The notes: generated by a model from the letters alone, not told the origin. Numbered from the stretch's first letter, positions 51,709-60,738 are shown. The stretch is 64,000 nucleotides of DNA from Bradyrhizobium commune (GCF_015624505.1 NZ_CP061379.1:6138001-6202000); one strand, 5' to 3'. A program made the numbers and translations.

Positions 51709-52629
51709 TTAACTCAGCCTGATGTCCCACACGCCTTCCTTGCGGCAGGCGGCGACCTCGTCGCGCAACAGCGCGGTGATGGCGAGCGAGGCCGTCGAGG
51801 CCGGGCGGTCGATCGGAGAGGCGAAAATGAGCTCGCGTGTCATCGGCTTGGAAACGACAGCGGTTTCCAGCCGCCCGTCCGCGACCTCGCCGTGGACCGA
51901 CGAAGGTGGCAATAGCGCAAAGCCGAGGCCCTCCTCGACCAGGCTCGTCAGCACGCGGAACGAATCTGCCTCCAGCTGGACGTTGAGCTTGATCTTGCGC
52001 TGGGCGGCGGCGTGCTCGATCAACGCACGCAGGCCGTGCGAATGACTGGGCAACACCAGCCGCTGCCGCAGCAGCCAGCCGACATCGACGCTCTTCTTGC
52101 GTGCAAGGCCGCAGCCGCGCGGGCCGACCGCGACGATGTTGTCGCGGCCGAGGCTCTCGACGTTGAGATGCAGATCGGCCGAGCGGCCGTAGAGAATGGC
52201 GAGGTCCATCTCGCCGCGATGCAGCCATTCGACCAGATGACCGCTGTAGCTCTCGACGATGCGCAGCGAGATGCCGGGAAACATTTCGACGCAGCGCCGC
52301 GCAAAGCGCGCCGACAGCACGCAGCTCACGGTCGGAACCAGGCCGAGCACGACCTGGCCCGACGGCGGCCCCTTGGCCGACTGGATGTCGTCGCGGATCT
52401 GGTCGATCTGCCGCACGATGCCGGAGGTGCGTGCGAGCAGAAGCCGACCGGCCTCGGTCAGCACCATGCCGCGGCCATTGCGCGTGAACAGCTCGACGCG
52501 CAGCTCGTGCTCCAGAAGCTTGATCTGCCTGGAGAGCGCCGGCTGCGCCACGCGCAGCGTATCGGACGCCTTCGACAGGCTGCCGAGCTCCGCCACGCAA
52601 CTGAAGGTCCTGAGCTGCCGGAAATCCAT
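51709..52629 (-). CDS. LysR-family transcriptional regulator
   Basis: The ATG at 52629 gives 306 residues (MDFRQLRTFSCVAELGSLSK start, typical of LysR); the longer frame overlaps the operator region. Helix-turn-helix: SLSKASDTLRVAQPALSRQI. The effector domain occupies residues 90-300. It is divergent from the acyl-CoA dehydrogenase gene across a region with a CTAT-N11-ATAG box, so it likely controls that operon, and possibly itself. Effector probably an acyl-CoA-related metabolite (inference). Confidence 0.87.
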   Translation of the reverse strand: MDFRQLRTFSCVAELGSLSKASDTLRVAQPALSRQIKLLEHELRVELFTRNGRGMVLTEAGRLLLARTSGIVRQIDQIRDDIQSAKGPPSGQVVLGLVPTVSCVLSARFARRCVEMFPGISLRIVESYSGHLVEWLHRGEMDLAILYGRSADLHLNVESLGRDNIVAVGPRGCGLARKKSVDVGWLLRQRLVLPSHSHGLRALIEHAAAQRKIKLNVQLEADSFRVLTSLVEEGLGFALLPPSSVHGEVADGRLETAVVSKPMTRELIFASPIDRPASTASLAITALLRDEVAACRKEGVWDIRLS

Positions 52630-52660
52630 GCTTGCCAATCCTGGAAGGCTACTCCATACG

Positions 52661-52679
52661 CTATAGCAAATGAGCATAG
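52661..52679. promoter_or_regulatory. LysR-type box CTAT-N11-ATAG
   Basis: CTAT at 52661-52664 and ATAG at 52676-52679 flank 11 bases, an exact match to the T-N11-A pattern with dyad arms. It lies 31 bases before the LysR start and 75 bases before the acyl-CoA dehydrogenase start. Position supports autoregulation and activation of the divergent operon. Confidence 0.6.
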
Positions 52680-52754
52680 GGGGCTGGCGTTGTTTTCACA
52701 ACGCCGGAGGATCGGCCGGCGTTATCTTAACTGCCGTACCAGACGGGAAACGCC

Positions 52755-53918
52755 ATGAGTGAAGACCACGAGGATCACGCCGACATCCGCGACGCCGTCG
52801 CCAAGCTCTGTGCGCAGTTTCCCGGCGAATATTGGCGCAAGCTCGATCGCGAAATGGCCTATCCCAAGGCGTTCGTCGACGCGCTGACGGAGGCCGGCTA
52901 TCTCTCGGTGCTGATCCCCGAGGAATATGGCGGCGCGGGCTTGAAGCTCTCGGCCGCGGCAGCGATCCTTGAAGAGATCCAGCGCGCCGGCTGCAATGGC
53001 GGCGGCTGCCATGCCCAGATGTACACGATGGGCACCGTGCTGCGGCACGGCAACGACGAGCAGAAGGCAAAGTATTTGCCGAAGGTCGCGAGCGGCGAAT
53101 TGCGGCTTCAGGCCTTCGGCGTCACCGAGCCGACCAGCGGCACCGACACCTCCTCGCTGAAGACCTTCGCGCGCAAGGACGGCAATGCCGGCTACATCGT
53201 CAACGGCCAGAAGATCTGGACCAGCCGCGCCGAGCATTCCGACCTGATGATCCTGCTGGCACGCACCACGCCGAAGGATGAGGTGAAGAAGCGCACCGAT
53301 GGCCTCTCCGTGTTCATCGTCGACATGCGCGAGGTCAAGGACAAGGGCCTCGAGATCCGCCCGATCCGCACCATGATGAATCATGCCACCACCGAAGTGT
53401 TCTTTACCGACATGAAGGTGCCGGCGGAGAATCTGATCGGCGAGGAAGGCAAGGGCTTTCGCTACATCCTCTCCGGCATGAATGCCGAGCGCATTCTGAT
53501 CGCGGCCGAGTGCATCGGCGACGCCAAATGGTTCATCGCCAAGGCGACCAACTATGCCAAGGAGCGCGCGGTGTTCGGCCGGCCGATCGGGCAAAATCAA
53601 GGCATCCAGTTCCCGATCGCCAAGGCCTATGCCGCGATGCGCGCGGCCGAGCTGATGGTGAAGGAAGCGACCCGCAAATACGAGGCCGGGCTCGACTGCG
53701 GCGCGGAGGCCAACATGGCGAAGATGCTGGCGGCTGATGCGTCCTGGGAAGCGGCGAACGCCTGCATCCAGACCCATGGCGGCTTCGGCTTCGCCGAGGA
53801 ATATGACGTCGAGCGCAAATTCCGCGAGACGCGGCTCTACCAGGTGGCGCCGATCTCGACCAATCTGGTGCTGTCCTTTGTCGCCGAGCATGTGCTCGGC
53901 CTGCCCCGCTCGTACTGA
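52755..53918 (+). CDS. Acyl-CoA dehydrogenase
   Basis: The 387-residue flavoprotein has the family blocks: LIPEEYGGAGLKLSAAA, LQAFGVTEPTSGTDTSSLKT, GYIVNGQKIWTSRAEHSD, GVRPIGQNQ-like RPIGQNQGIQFPIAKAYA, and THGGFGFAEEYDVERKFRETRLYQ. It oxidises an acyl-CoA to the enoyl-CoA and passes electrons to ETF. The three genes 52755-55899 form a tight operon (10 and 15 bp gaps) under the divergent LysR regulator. Chain length cannot be assigned. Confidence 0.9.
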   Translation: MSEDHEDHADIRDAVAKLCAQFPGEYWRKLDREMAYPKAFVDALTEAGYLSVLIPEEYGGAGLKLSAAAAILEEIQRAGCNGGGCHAQMYTMGTVLRHGNDEQKAKYLPKVASGELRLQAFGVTEPTSGTDTSSLKTFARKDGNAGYIVNGQKIWTSRAEHSDLMILLARTTPKDEVKKRTDGLSVFIVDMREVKDKGLEIRPIRTMMNHATTEVFFTDMKVPAENLIGEEGKGFRYILSGMNAERILIAAECIGDAKWFIAKATNYAKERAVFGRPIGQNQGIQFPIAKAYAAMRAAELMVKEATRKYEAGLDCGAEANMAKMLAADASWEAANACIQTHGGFGFAEEYDVERKFRETRLYQVAPISTNLVLSFVAEHVLGLPRSY

Positions 53919-53928
53919 GGCAGCAATC

Positions 53929-55032
53929 ATGGGAGCGTTGGACGGGATCAGGGTGATTGCGGTCGAGCAGGCGGTGGCGGCGCCGTTCTGCTCGTCGCGG
54001 CTGGCGGATGCCGGCGCGGAAGTGATCAAGATCGAACGGCCCGAAGGCGACTTCGCCCGCGGCTATGACGCAGCCGCCAAGGGCCAGAGCAGTTATTTCG
54101 TCTGGCTCAACCGTGGCAAGCAATCGGCGGTGGTCGATCTCGCCACCAAGGAAGGCCGCGCCGAGCTGGAAAAGCTGATCGCGAGCGCCGATGTGCTGGT
54201 TCAGAACTTGAAGCCGGGCTCGATGGACAAGCTCGGCTTCTCGCGCGAGCGGCTGTTGAAGGACTATCCAAGGCTGATCTCGTGCACGATCACCGGCTAT
54301 GGCGACGAGGGCCCCTACGCCCACCGCAAGGCCTATGATCTCCTGATCCAGGCCGAGAGCGGCCTTGCCTCGATCACCGGCAATCCCGACGGCGCCTCGC
54401 GTGTCGGCATGTCCATCGTCGACGTCGCGACCGGCGCGACCGCGCATGCGGCGATTCTGGAGGCGCTGATCGCGCGCGGCCGCACCGGCAAGGGTGCCGA
54501 TATCCGCATCTCCATGTTCGACGTGATGGCGGACTGGTGCACCGTGCCGCTGCTCAACGCGGAGGCCGGCAATCCGCCGAAGCGCATGGGGCTGCGCCAC
54601 CCCTCGATCGCGCCCTATGGCGTGTTCACCTCGAAGGATGGCAAGGACATCCTGATCTCGATCCAGAGCGAGCGCGAGTGGAAAACGCTTTGCGCCGAGG
54701 TGCTGGACCAGCCTGACCTCCCCAAGGATCCCCGCGTCGCCAACGGCGTCGAGCGCGTGCGCAACCGCGATTTCACCGACAGGACGGTGGCAGAGGCCTT
54801 CGGCAGCATGACGCGCGACGAGCTGTTGAAGCGGCTGTCGGAGGCCGACATCGCCTTTGCCGAGGTCAACGCCATGGCCGACCTCAGCCACCATCCGCAT
54901 CTGCGGCGCATCGAGGTGGAAACGCCGAACGGCCGCGTCAGCTATCCGGCGCCGGCACCAATCATCGTCGGCGAGACGCGCGCCTATGGCGCGGTGCCCG
55001 CCATCGGCGAGAAACCTGCCAGGAAGTCATAA
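53929..55032 (+). CDS. CaiB/BaiF-family CoA transferase
   Basis: The ATG at 53929, 10 bp after the acyl-CoA dehydrogenase stop, gives 367 residues beginning MGALDGIRVIAVEQAVAAPF. Class III CoA-transferase features: EVIKIERPEGDFAR, NRGKQSAVVDL, VLVQNLKPGSMDKLGF, and KAYDLLIQAESGLASITG. Such enzymes move CoA between carboxylic acids. In an operon with acyl-CoA dehydrogenase and MaoC-type hydratase genes it may activate the pathway substrate, using succinyl-CoA or similar as donor (inference). Confidence 0.9.
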   Translation: MGALDGIRVIAVEQAVAAPFCSSRLADAGAEVIKIERPEGDFARGYDAAAKGQSSYFVWLNRGKQSAVVDLATKEGRAELEKLIASADVLVQNLKPGSMDKLGFSRERLLKDYPRLISCTITGYGDEGPYAHRKAYDLLIQAESGLASITGNPDGASRVGMSIVDVATGATAHAAILEALIARGRTGKGADIRISMFDVMADWCTVPLLNAEAGNPPKRMGLRHPSIAPYGVFTSKDGKDILISIQSEREWKTLCAEVLDQPDLPKDPRVANGVERVRNRDFTDRTVAEAFGSMTRDELLKRLSEADIAFAEVNAMADLSHHPHLRRIEVETPNGRVSYPAPAPIIVGETRAYGAVPAIGEKPARKS

Positions 55033-55047
55033 CAAGAGCGAGGCGTC

Positions 55048-55899
55048 ATGACCGGGAAGCTCGACATCGATCATTTGCGGCAATGGATCGGCCGCAGCAC
55101 GGAGGCCACCGACATCGTCACCGCGCAGCTCGTCAAGGGCCTGCGCGCGACGCTGTTCCAGGAGGTCGGCGAGCCCAAAGCGGGCGATGCCGCACCCTTC
55201 ACCGTGCATTGGTGCCTGGCGCAGCCGGTGTTTCCGATGTCGATGCTCGGCCCCGACGGCCATCCGACCCGCGGCGGCTTCCTGCCGCCGGTGCCGCTGC
55301 CGCGCCGGATGTGGGCCGGTGGCGAGATCGAGTTCTTGCAGCCCTTGCGCGTCGGCGACGAATCGACGCGAACCTCGCGCATCGCCGACGTGCAGGTGAA
55401 ATCAGGCTCGACCGGCACGCTGTGCTTCGTCTCGGTCGAGCACAGCATCTCGTGCCCGCGCGGCGTCGCCATCCGCGAGCGGCAGGACATCGTCTATCGC
55501 GAGATGACGGGCAGCGCGCCGACGAACGCGAAGGCCCCGCCCCCGCCACCCGAGGCGCAGCACCGCGAGACGCACGTCTCCGATCCCGTGCTGCTGTTCC
55601 GCTATTCCGCTTTGACCTTCAACGGCCACCGCATTCACTATGACCGGGATTACGTCACCAAGGTCGAGGGCTATCCCGGCCTGATCTTCCACGGGCCGTT
55701 GCAGGCGGCGCTCATCATCGAGATGGCAGCAAAACTGCGCGGCGGCAAGCCGCCGAAGAAGTTTACATACCGCGGTTTGCAGCCGCTGTTCGAGGGCACG
55801 GAGTTTTCCATCAACGCCAATGACTCCGGCGAGAGCATGGAGCTGTGGACCGCGAACGCGGAAGGGCAGCCGACGATGAAGGGGACGGCGGTGTGGTGA
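55048..55899 (+). CDS. MaoC-type hydratase (mesaconyl-C4-CoA hydratase-like)
   Basis: The 283-residue protein, with GAGG upstream of the ATG, has two hot-dog parts: an N-terminal FAS1-like dehydratase half (LPRRMWAGGEIEFLQPLRVGD) and a C-terminal half with LLFRYSALTFNGHRIHYDRDYV and YPGLIFHGPLQAALI, the hydratase-2-type motif. It resembles mesaconyl-C4-CoA hydratases and HTD2-type dehydratases. It closes the operon with the CoA transferase. Together they suggest breakdown of a branched or dicarboxylic acid CoA ester. Confidence 0.85.
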   Translation: MTGKLDIDHLRQWIGRSTEATDIVTAQLVKGLRATLFQEVGEPKAGDAAPFTVHWCLAQPVFPMSMLGPDGHPTRGGFLPPVPLPRRMWAGGEIEFLQPLRVGDESTRTSRIADVQVKSGSTGTLCFVSVEHSISCPRGVAIRERQDIVYREMTGSAPTNAKAPPPPPEAQHRETHVSDPVLLFRYSALTFNGHRIHYDRDYVTKVEGYPGLIFHGPLQAALIIEMAAKLRGGKPPKKFTYRGLQPLFEGTEFSINANDSGESMELWTANAEGQPTMKGTAVW

Positions 55900-55914
55900 T
55901 ATACTCCTGCTAGA

Positions 55915-56020
55915 CCCTCACCCTGAGGAGCGCGCCCCTTCGCGCGCGTCTCGAAGGGCGAGGCCACCAGCCGGGCCTTCATCCTTCGAGACGCGCGAAG
56001 ACGCGCTCCTCAGGATGAGG
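55915..56020. repeat. Inverted repeat before benzoylformate decarboxylase gene
   Basis: CCCTCACCCTGAGGAGCGCG and its complement around CGCGCTCCTCAGGATGAGG flank a further stem made by CGCGCGTCTCGAAGG and CCTTCGAGACGCGCG. It fills the gap between the MaoC-type and decarboxylase genes. A dispersed repeat of the genome is likely; only one copy is in this window. Confidence 0.75.
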
Positions 56021-56040
56021 AATAGAGAGGGACGGAAACC

Positions 56041-57663
56041 ATGGCCAAGAACGGCAAGACCGGCAGCAAGTCCGTCACCGTCAAGCAGGCGACGCTCGAC
56101 CTGCTGCGCTCGTTCGGAATCAGACGCGTGTTCGGCAATCCCGGCTCGACCGAGCTGCCGTTCCTGAGCGACTGGCCCGACGACATCGACTACGTGCTGG
56201 CGTTGCAGGAAGCCTCCGCCGTCGGCATGGCCGATGGCTACGCCCAGGCGACGCGCAATGCCGGCTTCGTCAATCTGCATTCGGCGGCCGGCGTCGGCAA
56301 CGCGCTCGGCAACATCTACACCGCGCATCGCAACCAGACGCCGCTGGTGATCACCGCGGGCCAGCAGGCGCGTTCGATCCTGCCGTTGCAGGCGTTCCTC
56401 TACGCCGAGCGCGCCTCGGAATTCCCGCGACCCTATGTAAAGTACAGCATCGAGCCGGCGCGACCCGAGGACGTGCCCGCCGCGATTGCGCGCGCCTATT
56501 ACACCGCGATGCAGCCGCCTTGCGGGCCGACCTTCGTTTCGATCCCGATCGACGACTGGGCGCATGCGACAGCTCCAGTCGAGGCGCGCAAGGTCAGCCG
56601 CGAGATCGGGCCTGAGCCTGAGGCGATGAAAGCACTGGTCGCCGCGCTCGGCTCGGCGAAGCACCCTGCCCTCGTGGTCGGCCCCGGCGTCGATCGCGCC
56701 GGCGCGGTCGATCTGATGGTGCGCGTAGCAGAGAAGGCCAAGGCGAGCGTCTGGGTCAGCCCGTTCTCCGCGCGCTGCTCGTTCCCCGAGCGCCATCCGC
56801 AATTCGCGGGCTTTTTGCACGCGTCGCCCGCGCAGCTCTCTGACGCGCTACGCGAGCACGATCTTGTCGTCGTGATCGGCGCGCCGGTGTTCACCTTCCA
56901 TGTCGAGGGCCATGCCGCGATCTTCGACGGCGGCGCGACGATTTTCCAGATCACCGACGATCCGGATGCGGCGGCAGTGACGCCCGTCGGCACCAGCATC
57001 ATCGCGACGATGAAGCCGGCGCTCGCAGCGTTGCTCGACCTGCTGCCGGAGAGCAAACGTGCGACGCCAAAGGGCCGCACCCTGCCGCCGGCGCCGCAAG
57101 CCGCGGACCCCCTGCCGGTCGAATTCCTGCTGCATTCGCTGTCGCAGGCGATGCCCGATGGCGCATCGCTGGTCGAGGAAGTGCCTTCGCACCGGCCGGC
57201 GATGCAAAAGTTCATGCCGATGCGCGGCCAGGACAGCTTTTACACCATGGCGAGCGGCGGCCTCGGCTACTCCCTGCCGGCCGCGGTCGGCATGGCGCTG
57301 GGCAAGCCGAAGCAGCGCACAGTGTGCCTGATCGGCGACGGCTCGGCGATGTATTCGATCCAGGCGCTGTGGACCGCCGCGCAGCGCAAGCTGCCGCTGA
57401 CCGTCGTCGTCATCAACAATGCCGGCTACGGCGCGATGCGCTCGTTCAGCCAGGTGATGCAGGTGCGGAACGTGCCCGGGCTGGAGCTGCCGGGGATCGA
57501 TTTCGTCAAGCTCGCCGAAGCCATGGGCTGCCATGCGGTGCGGGTCAGCAAGGCGGCAGAGCTCGGCGAGGCGCTGAAGCACGGGATGGCGCATGAGGGC
57601 GCGAGCCTTGTCGAGGTCGTCGTGGATTCAGCGGTGCCGGTGTTGTACGGGCAGAAGCATTAG
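56041..57663 (+). CDS. mdlC: Benzoylformate decarboxylase-like ThDP enzyme
   Basis: The 540-residue protein matches benzoylformate decarboxylase. Offset by 10 from the Pseudomonas enzyme, the key residues are Ser36 (FGNPGSTELPF), Glu57 (LQEAS), His80 (NLHSAAGVGNA) and His287 in VFTFHVEG. The ThDP/Mg site is GDGSAMYSIQALWTAA with NNAGYGAMR. The reaction expected is decarboxylation of benzoylformate (mandelate pathway) or a related 2-keto acid. No mandelate racemase or dehydrogenase adjoins. Upstream is an inverted repeat; downstream a second repeat. Confidence 0.85.
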   Translation: MAKNGKTGSKSVTVKQATLDLLRSFGIRRVFGNPGSTELPFLSDWPDDIDYVLALQEASAVGMADGYAQATRNAGFVNLHSAAGVGNALGNIYTAHRNQTPLVITAGQQARSILPLQAFLYAERASEFPRPYVKYSIEPARPEDVPAAIARAYYTAMQPPCGPTFVSIPIDDWAHATAPVEARKVSREIGPEPEAMKALVAALGSAKHPALVVGPGVDRAGAVDLMVRVAEKAKASVWVSPFSARCSFPERHPQFAGFLHASPAQLSDALREHDLVVVIGAPVFTFHVEGHAAIFDGGATIFQITDDPDAAAVTPVGTSIIATMKPALAALLDLLPESKRATPKGRTLPPAPQAADPLPVEFLLHSLSQAMPDGASLVEEVPSHRPAMQKFMPMRGQDSFYTMASGGLGYSLPAAVGMALGKPKQRTVCLIGDGSAMYSIQALWTAAQRKLPLTVVVINNAGYGAMRSFSQVMQVRNVPGLELPGIDFVKLAEAMGCHAVRVSKAAELGEALKHGMAHEGASLVEVVVDSAVPVLYGQKH

Positions 57664-57684
57664 GCGTTGCGCAATATCCACATT

Positions 57685-57806
57685 GTCGTCCCGGCGAAGG
57701 CCGGGACCCATACCCACAAGCCGAGGATTGGCGAAGACTCGCGGTTGGCAGCTTCGTGCCGCAACTCCTCCCTGGGGTTATGGGTCCCGGCCTTCGCCGG
57801 GACGAC
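57685..57806. repeat. Inverted repeat pair, copy 2
   Basis: GTCGTCCCGGCGAAGGCCGG and its complement at the other end, with a variable middle, as at 37114-37242. It lies between the decarboxylase gene and an SDR gene, and could act as a bidirectional transcript end. Confidence 0.85.
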
Positions 57807-57834
57807 ACTGAATTTGTTGCGCGAGCGCCGCCAG

Positions 57835-58611
57835 CTACGAGGCTAAAAATCCCCCGTCCGCCGCGAGCACGTGACCGACCACATACGACGACGCGTCCGA
57901 CGACAGCCACACCACGGCCTCCGCCACCTCTTCCGGCGTTCCCGTCCGGCGCAGCGGCAGGCCTGCGCCGATGGTCGCGACATCGCCGACGCCCGAACGC
58001 AACATCATGTCAGTAACGACACGGCCGGGCGCGATTGCGTTGATACGGATGCCGCGCGGGGCGTTTTCCATGGCGGCCGAGCGCGTCAGCGAAATCACGG
58101 CGGCCTTCGAGGCCGAGTAGAGAGCCAAGCCAACATTGGGATTGCGCACGCCGCTGACGGAGGCGTTGACCACGATGTTTCCGGTACCTTTCGCCAGCAT
58201 CGGCGGCAATTGATGGCGCAGGCACAGGAACAGGGCGCGGACATTGGTGTCGAACACGTTGTCGTAGGCCTCTGCGCCCTGCTCCTCCAGCGGCGCACGC
58301 CGCTCCTGGAAGCCGGCATTGTTGAAGGCGACGTCGAGGCGGCCGCAACGATCGAGCGTGGTGCGGATCATTCGCTCGACGTCGTCTTCGCGCGTGATGT
58401 CGGTCTTGAGCGCGATCGCATCGGTTCCCAACTCGCGGCATGCCGCCGCTGCGGCTTCAACCTCGGCTTCGCGCCGCCCCGCCACGATAACCGCCTCCGC
58501 GCCCTCAGCCGCCATCCGGAACGCCGTCGCGCGCCCGATGCCGCTGCCGCCGCCCGTGACGAGACAGACCTTGTCTCTCATCCGCTCGCCGGCTGGCACA
58601 ATTCCGCTCAT
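57835..58611 (-). CDS. Short-chain dehydrogenase/reductase (first)
   Basis: The ATG at 58611 with GGAGG five bases upstream gives 258 residues. Cofactor motif TGGGSGIG (19-26), NNAG, catalytic block ALYSASKAAV, and C-terminal GHVLAADGGFL. NAD(P)-dependent oxidoreductase; the substrate is unknown. It is divergent from the MarR gene across a 25-bp palindrome that probably represses it. Confidence 0.92.
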   Translation of the reverse strand: MSGIVPAGERMRDKVCLVTGGGSGIGRATAFRMAAEGAEAVIVAGRREAEVEAAAAACRELGTDAIALKTDITREDDVERMIRTTLDRCGRLDVAFNNAGFQERRAPLEEQGAEAYDNVFDTNVRALFLCLRHQLPPMLAKGTGNIVVNASVSGVRNPNVGLALYSASKAAVISLTRSAAMENAPRGIRINAIAPGRVVTDMMLRSGVGDVATIGAGLPLRRTGTPEEVAEAVVWLSSDASSYVVGHVLAADGGFLAS

Positions 58612-58648
58612 GGCTGCCTCCAAAACGCTTGCGCGCCCCGTTGCGTGC

Positions 58649-58673
58649 ATATAGTTGTATGATACAACTATAT
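58649..58673. promoter_or_regulatory. 25-bp perfect palindrome, probable MarR operator
   Basis: ATATAGTTGTAT, a central G and ATACAACTATAT form a perfect inverted repeat. It sits between the SDR gene (start at 58611, 38 bases away) and the MarR gene (ATG at 58687). Position and symmetry fit an operator through which the MarR protein represses its own gene and the divergent SDR gene. Confidence 0.75.
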
Positions 58674-58686
58674 GCCGGGAGTCAAG

Positions 58687-59148
58687 ATGGCCGAACTCGC
58701 GCTGATCGACGACATTCGCGCCGCCTCGCGGCTGATGGTGCGGGAACTCGGCTTCATGGACGCCACCGTCGCGGCGACGGATTATCCACCATCGGCTGTA
58801 CACACCATTCTGGAGATCGGCATCCGTGGCCCGATGACGTCAGGCGAGCTCGGCGATTTCCTGCGGCTGGAAAAATCCAGCGTCAGCCGCCTCGTGCGCA
58901 AGCTGATCGATTGCGGCGAGCTGCGAGAGACGCAGGATGAGGAGGACGCGCGCAGCAAGCTTTTGTCGCTGACGGCAAAAGGCCGACGCTCGCTGGAGGC
59001 GCTGCATGCGTTCGGCCGCCGGCAGGTGCGCGGTGCGCTGGCGACGCTGACAGATGCGGAGCAGCGCACGGTGCGCGAGGGGATGATGCTCTATGCGCGG
59101 GCGTTGAGGCAGAGCCGGGAGGAGGACGAGGCGGAAGCCGCGGCATAG
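58687..59148 (+). CDS. MarR-family transcriptional regulator
   Basis: An ATG at 58672 overlaps the palindrome; the ATG at 58687 has GGGAG five bases upstream and is preferred, giving 153 residues. The winged helix-turn-helix is typical: GPMTSGELGDFLRLEKSSVS, RLVRKLIDCGEL, and the wing QDEEDARSKLLSLTAKGR. It should bind the 25-bp palindrome. Neighbouring SDR genes are probable targets. Inducer unknown. Confidence 0.9.
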   Translation: MAELALIDDIRAASRLMVRELGFMDATVAATDYPPSAVHTILEIGIRGPMTSGELGDFLRLEKSSVSRLVRKLIDCGELRETQDEEDARSKLLSLTAKGRRSLEALHAFGRRQVRGALATLTDAEQRTVREGMMLYARALRQSREEDEAEAAA

Positions 59149-59153
59149 CTTCC

Positions 59154-59948
59154 CTACTTCCCGAACTCCTCCCGCATCTTCGCCTGGATCTTGGCCATGC
59201 CGCCGATCCAGCGGTCGTAGTTCTCGGTCTTCTTGCGCATATAGCCGAGCACCTGCGGATGCGGCAGGATCAGGAACGTCTCCTGCTCCAGGCCGGCGAG
59301 CACATCCTTTGCCACCTGTTCCGGCGTGAGGTCGCCATCGCCGGATTGCGGGCCTTTAGGGATCGAGCGCAGCATGTTGGTGTCGACGCCCTGCGGGCAG
59401 AGGATCGAGACCTTGATGTTGTGGGCCTTGTGCGAGATCGCGAGGTTTTCGGCGAAGCCGACCGCGGCGTGCTTGGTGGTGGAATAGGCCGGGCTGCCGA
59501 CCTGCGACAAGAGGCCCGCGGCCGAGATCGTGTTGAGGAAATAGCCGCCGCCGCGCGTCTTCATGCGAGGGATGAGATGCCGCGCGGCATAGACATGGGC
59601 CATCACATGAATCGCCCAGCTGCGCTGCCACGGCTCGTCCGAGGCGCCGCCGGCATTCACCGACATCGGATCGAAGCCGCCGCCGATGCCGGCATTGGAG
59701 CAGAACAGCTCGATGGGCCCGAACTGCCGTTCGGTCTCCTCGATCACATGGGTGATGTCCTTTTCCTGGGCGACGTCGCATTTGAACGCCGCCCCGTCGA
59801 CCGTGGCGGCGACCGCCCTTGCGTTGGCGGCGTCCATATCCGCGACGACGACCTTGGCCGCGCCTGCCTTATGGAAAGCTTCGCACAGCGCCTTGCCGAT
59901 GCCATTGGCGCCGCCCGTGACGACCACGACCTTGCCGGTCACCTGCAT
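59154..59948 (-). CDS. Short-chain dehydrogenase/reductase (second)
   Basis: The 264-residue protein has TGGANGIG (11-18), SNAGIGGG, and catalytic YSTTKHAAVGF. The C-terminal extension LGYMRKKTENYDRWIGGMAKI is typical of SDRs annotated as lipid or xenobiotic oxidoreductases. Converges with the MarR gene with five bases between. Substrate unknown. Confidence 0.9.
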   Translation of the reverse strand: MQVTGKVVVVTGGANGIGKALCEAFHKAGAAKVVVADMDAANARAVAATVDGAAFKCDVAQEKDITHVIEETERQFGPIELFCSNAGIGGGFDPMSVNAGGASDEPWQRSWAIHVMAHVYAARHLIPRMKTRGGGYFLNTISAAGLLSQVGSPAYSTTKHAAVGFAENLAISHKAHNIKVSILCPQGVDTNMLRSIPKGPQSGDGDLTPEQVAKDVLAGLEQETFLILPHPQVLGYMRKKTENYDRWIGGMAKIQAKMREEFGK

Positions 59949-60007
59949 GCGACGTCTCCTCTTGTCTTGTAATGCTTTGCTTGCTTATCCCGCTGCGCGG
60001 GACGCGG

Positions 60008-60703
60008 TCAGCTCAACACGAGGTCGAGCACCGCGGTATAATGGCACGCCGCGCCGGCCAAGACAAAGCCGTGCCAGATTGCATTCTGGAAGCGCAGCCG
60101 CCGCCAGGCGTGGAAGATCACGCCAAGGCTGTAGAGAATGCCGCCGGCAAGCACCAAGCCCAGCGCCAGCGCCGGCAGCGCCTTGACCACGGAATCGTAG
60201 AGCATCATGCCGCTCCAGCCCATCGCGAGATAGATGCCGACGGCGACGCGGTCGAACCGGCCGGGATAGCGAAGCTTCAGCACGATGCCGACGATCGCGA
60301 CGCACCAGACGCAGATGAGCAACGTCAGCGCGAAGGTGCTGTCCTTCAGCTCCAGGATGAACGGCGTGTAGGTCGCTGCGATCAAGAGATAGATCGCGGA
60401 ATGGTCGAACCGCCGCAGCAGCCATTTCACCGGCGACACCGGCCAGAGATTATAGCTCGCCGACAGCACCAGCATCGACAGCAGGCCGGCGACATAGATC
60501 GAGACGCCGACGATGTCGATCGCGTCGGCATAGATCGCCGTCAGCACCACCAACACGGTCGCGGCGATGATGCCCGAGAGCACGCCGATGCCATGGATGA
60601 TGCCGTCGGCGATCAGCTCGGCGCGGTCGTAGTTCCAGCGGATCGCATCCGCCGCAGCGTGGACGGATGTGGATGCCAGCTGTTTCAACCTGAAGACGGT
60701 CAT
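60008..60703 (-). CDS. Haemolysin III/PAQR-family membrane protein
   Basis: The 231-residue protein has seven membrane helices and the PAQR histidine motifs: GIIHGIGVLSG, RFDHSAIYLLIAATYTPF and WHGFVLAGAACHY. The family includes YqfA/haemolysin III, thought to be metal-dependent membrane hydrolases of ceramidase type. The gene is divergent from ycjX across 171 bp with an inverted repeat GTCAC-N7-GTGAC. Role uncertain; envelope lipid turnover possible. Confidence 0.88.
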   Translation of the reverse strand: MTVFRLKQLASTSVHAAADAIRWNYDRAELIADGIIHGIGVLSGIIAATVLVVLTAIYADAIDIVGVSIYVAGLLSMLVLSASYNLWPVSPVKWLLRRFDHSAIYLLIAATYTPFILELKDSTFALTLLICVWCVAIVGIVLKLRYPGRFDRVAVGIYLAMGWSGMMLYDSVVKALPALALGLVLAGGILYSLGVIFHAWRRLRFQNAIWHGFVLAGAACHYTAVLDLVLS

Positions 60704-60738
60704 GTCTGCTCAACGCGATAGGTGTCCAATATTGGTCT

